DNA of 6,369 nt, taken from assembly GCA_003241475.1 (NCBI GenBank), contig QFQB01000119.1, positions 1 through 6,369 of the forward strand, given 5' to 3'. This document shows positions 5,513-6,369 of this stretch, one piece after another. A program made the position numbers and the translations under genes. Source of the stretch: Micavibrio aeruginosavorus. GTDB taxonomy: Bacteria > Pseudomonadota > Alphaproteobacteria > Micavibrionales > Micavibrionaceae. How positions within the stretch are numbered: position 1 is the stretch's first letter; every line of letters starts with the position of its first letter. The notes under the pieces were generated by a model that was not told the DNA's origin, searched no databases, and saw nothing but the letters and a program-made list of their open reading frames with translations.

Positions 5513-5911
5513 TCAGAATGTCGCGACGATATCAGGAGAATTTTCCATGTCGTGTGCAACAACGGTCGCAACAACTTGAACTTCATTGTAGAAATTGTCG
5601 GGGAACAGTGGGCGAACCGGACGGTCGATCAGGCGGGAGATCAGCGTCTCTGCTTCAGATGGGCGACCTTCGCGTTTGAAAAAGCCGCCTGGAATTTTAC
5701 CGGCAGCGAACGCTTTTTCCTGATAGTTGACGGTCAGCGGGAAGAAATCCTGGCCTTCCTTGACTTTTTTCGCGCCGACGACGGTGCAGAGCACGGTCGT
5801 GCCGCCATACGTACACATAACGGCTGAATCGGCTTGACGCGCGATTTTGCCTGTTTCGAACACCAGCTTTTTGCCAGCGAATTCAACTTCCTTGCGGAAC
5901 ACTTTAAACAT
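5513..5911 (-). CDS. pnp: PNPase N-terminal fragment (truncated first RNase PH domain), 132 residues
   Basis: The ATG at 5911 is preceded by AAAGGA (5926-5921) nine nt upstream, a good ribosome binding site. Residues 1-130 match the PNPase N-terminus throughout: ETGKIARQAD (19-28), GQDFFPLTVNYQEK (53-66), the RNA-contacting FFKR loop (77-80), then EGRPSE, the RLIDRPVRPLFP segment and NEVQVVATV. The frame then runs through DIVAT into a stop two codons later. The fragment lacks the second half of the PH fold and would probably not fold alone. If the junction is genuine this is the only translated piece with a proper start. Confidence 0.85.
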   Translation of the reverse strand: MFKVFRKEVEFAGKKLVFETGKIARQADSAVMCTYGGTTVLCTVVGAKKVKEGQDFFPLTVNYQEKAFAAGKIPGGFFKREGRPSEAETLISRLIDRPVRPLFPDNFYNEVQVVATVVAHDMENSPDIVATF

Positions 5912-5919
5912 TAGAGATA

Positions 5920-5981
5920 GTCCTTTCTTGATCTAAACAACCCGCAATCCGGCCATCCGGCAGAGCAGGGGAAGAAAGGAC
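5920..5981 (-). promoter_or_regulatory. pnp leader stem able to sequester the Shine-Dalgarno sequence
   Basis: In the pnp transcript GTCCTTTCTT (5981-5972) is perfectly complementary, over 10 bp, to AAGAAAGGAC (5929-5920), which contains the pnp ribosome binding site. The 42-nt loop includes a GCCGGAT direct repeat (GCCGGATGGCCGGAT). Pairing would block initiation at ATG 5911. In E. coli, pnp is autoregulated through an RNase III-processed leader duplex that PNPase itself acts on. This stem could serve a similar purpose, but that is inference. Confidence 0.5.
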
Positions 5982-6100
5982 GTTTGATCGGCTTTGGGAT
6001 ATTTCGGTGGACAGTGAAAGACAGGGTGCGTGGATAACCTGTGTTTAACAGTCGACCGGAAAATCGTACGGACTGAAGAAACGTCCTCATTCCGGCGCTA

Positions 6101-6129
6101 TTTCTACCCTCAAATCCATGATTTGTCAA
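6101..6129 (-). promoter_or_regulatory. Predicted sigma70-type promoter for pnp
   Basis: On the minus strand a perfect TTGACA (6129-6124) is followed after 17 nt by TAGAAA (6106-6101, 4 of 6 to TATAAT). Transcription would start near 6094, giving a leader of about 180 nt to ATG 5911. The spacer contains the CAAATC-CAT-GATTTG inverted repeat. Confidence 0.4.
6111..6125. repeat. 15-bp inverted repeat inside the pnp promoter spacer (operator-like)
   Basis: CAAATC (6111-6116) and GATTTG (6120-6125) are perfect inverted 6-bp arms around CAT. The element lies between the predicted -35 and -10 of the leftward promoter, overlapping the -35 by two bases. This is a typical position for a repressor operator, or for a MerR-type activator that acts on the spacer. 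The binding protein is unknown. Confidence 0.5.
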
Positions 6130-6209
6130 AGAGTTGTTGGGTCGGGAACCAAAGCCTGCCTCGCGCGTATGTCCCTCAGATACAACCACTTTTTAACGGA
6201 GAGATTAAT

Positions 6210-6287
6210 ATGAAGGGCATTCTTTTGTGGCTAGTAGGGATTCCGATCCCCATCATTATCCTGCTGTACATTTTCAACGTACTTTAA
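6210..6287 (+). CDS. 25-residue hydrophobic single-pass membrane microprotein
   Basis: The ATG at 6210 follows GGAGAG (6198-6203) with a 6-nt gap, the strongest ribosome binding site at this end. The product begins MKGILLWLVGIPIPIIILLY and ends IFNVL. After Lys2 it is one uninterrupted hydrophobic stretch with a central G-I-P-I-P kink, so it should insert as a single transmembrane helix. I have an impression of near-identical short proteins in other proteobacteria but cannot verify it here. Function is unknown. An intrinsic terminator starts 7 nt after its stop codon. The longer frame from 6030 is rejected because the ribosome binding site points to this ATG. Confidence 0.75.
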   Translation: MKGILLWLVGIPIPIIILLYIFNVL

Positions 6288-6294
6288 TAGTTTG

Positions 6295-6323
6295 AAATCC
6301 CCGCATCCGGTCGGGGATTTTTT
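6295..6323 (+). terminator. Rho-independent terminator between the microprotein and the next gene
   Basis: Arms 6295-6303 and 6312-6320 form a 9-bp stem with core CCCCG/CGGGG and an 8-nt loop. A T-run follows (6318-6323). It begins 7 nt after the microprotein stop codon and ends 21 nt before the next ATG, close enough that a ribosome finishing the microprotein would cover its left arm. Confidence 0.88.
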
Positions 6324-6344
6324 ACGAATTAGAGGTGCATCCAA

Positions 6345-6369
6345 ATGAACTATCTCGTCCTTCTCCGCC
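6345..6369 (+). CDS. gpmA: Start of probable 2,3-bisphosphoglycerate-dependent phosphoglycerate mutase (cut by right edge)
   Basis: The ATG at 6345 follows AGAGGT (6331-6336) with an 8-nt gap. Eight complete codons read MNYLVLLR, and the next codon begins with C. The glycolytic phosphoglycerate mutases of the histidine phosphatase superfamily start M-x-x-LVL-[LV]-R-H-G-[QE]-S, with the phosphorylated His following that Arg. The visible residues fit exactly, and the last C would fit a His codon. Other histidine phosphatases (cobalamin or SixA types) start similarly, so the identity is tentative. Confidence 0.45.

Larger units (their letters stand above)
3858..5911 (-). pseudogene. pnp: Polynucleotide phosphorylase gene, interrupted by an internal deletion and frameshift
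   Basis: PNPase (EC 2.7.7.8) degrades RNA 3' to 5' with phosphate, as a trimer and often in a degradosome. The whole span encodes the usual order RNase PH domain 1, alpha domain, RNase PH domain 2, KH and S1. However, the first frame runs from ATG 5911 to DIVATF and stops at 5513, while the correct continuation (ILNPTIEEQKDSDLDLVVAG...) is in another frame from about 5519. In known PNPases about 32 residues separate DIVA from LNPT, including the G-P-I-x-A-x-R-V-G core of PH domain 1. Here only five bases do, so about 91 nt (3n+1) are missing. No ribosomal slip could restore them. The gene is either truly inactivated or split, or the sequence is misassembled at about 5515-5525. No rpsO precedes it within the 458 nt available. 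Confidence 0.85.
5912..6209. other. 298-nt divergent intergenic region: pnp leader and upstream region of the small membrane protein
   Basis: No gene is supported here. A leftward frame crossing it (6189-5911) has no family resemblance or ribosome binding site and ends against the pnp start. Leftward signals are a TTGACA promoter candidate, an operator-like inverted repeat inside it, and a stem that can mask the pnp ribosome binding site. Within the putative leader, arms 6056-6061 and 6090-6095 (CCGGAA/TTCCGG) and the nested GGAC/GTCC (6070-6073, 6083-6086) could form a further imperfect hairpin. For the rightward small gene I see a good ribosome binding site but no convincing promoter. The usual upstream neighbour of pnp, rpsO, is absent. 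Confidence 0.6.

Noticed and set aside
5513..5531. Programmed ribosomal frameshift rejoining the two pnp frames
   Set aside because: The two frames overlap only here, no slippery heptamer is present, and a frameshift could not restore the roughly 30 missing residues.
6123..6173. Rightward promoter for the microprotein from TTGTCA (6123-6128) and TATGTC (6168-6173)
   Set aside because: The spacing of 39 nt is far too long and no -10 lies at 16-18 nt from the TTGTCA.
5911..6189. Leftward 92-residue frame upstream of pnp
   Set aside because: It covers the predicted promoter, inverted repeat and leader hairpin, and no family or ribosome binding site supports it.

Overview
The window looks like chromosomal DNA of a Gram-negative bacterium, most likely an alphaproteobacterium. 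The reasons are the sequence style of the PNPase and GDPD proteins, E. coli-like -35/-10 hexamers, and a 25-residue hydrophobic protein of a type I associate with proteobacteria. This placement is by eye and moderate at best. No tRNA, rRNA, CRISPR array, insertion sequence or phage gene was seen.

Layout. Positions 1-2094 hold a leftward (minus-strand) run. It starts with a cytosolic glycerophosphodiester phosphodiesterase (2094-1339). A 208-residue protein follows, with an H-x-D...H...R pattern suggestive of a 2-oxoglutarate/Fe(II) oxygenase fold. Three small unrecognised genes come next (660-385, 388-113 and 111 to beyond the left edge), packed with a 12-nt gap, a 4-nt ATGA overlap and a 1-nt gap. 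A 144-bp divergent region (2095-2238) carries an 18-bp tandem duplication lying between two predicted divergent promoters. Rightward from it are two short stand-alone SET-domain proteins (2239-2706 and 2842-3282), which are diverged paralogues separated by a strong intrinsic terminator. The second SET gene runs tail to tail into a leftward VOC/glyoxalase-like gene (3764-3279), their stop codons overlapping. Leftward pnp (polynucleotide phosphorylase) fills 5911-3858 and ends at a clear terminator hairpin.

The most striking point is that pnp is broken. The first part ends in a premature stop at 5513. The rest continues in another frame, and about 30 conserved codons of the first RNase PH domain (about 91 nt) are absent at the junction. 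This is either a genuine deletion/frameshift or an assembly error. All second-core catalytic residues, the KH domain and the S1 domain remain intact downstream. The pnp leader also has a perfect 10-bp inverted repeat that would sequester the pnp Shine-Dalgarno sequence, which suggests translational autoregulation.

At the right edge are a 25-residue hydrophobic small protein (6210-6287), an intrinsic terminator immediately after it, and only 21 nt further on the start of what is probably phosphoglycerate mutase (gpmA, cut by the window end). That order leaves little room for a separate gpmA promoter and suggests conditional read-through. Functionally the window mixes RNA turnover (pnp), lipid headgroup salvage (GDPD), probable protein-lysine methylation (SET pair) and a small accessory cluster of unknown role.
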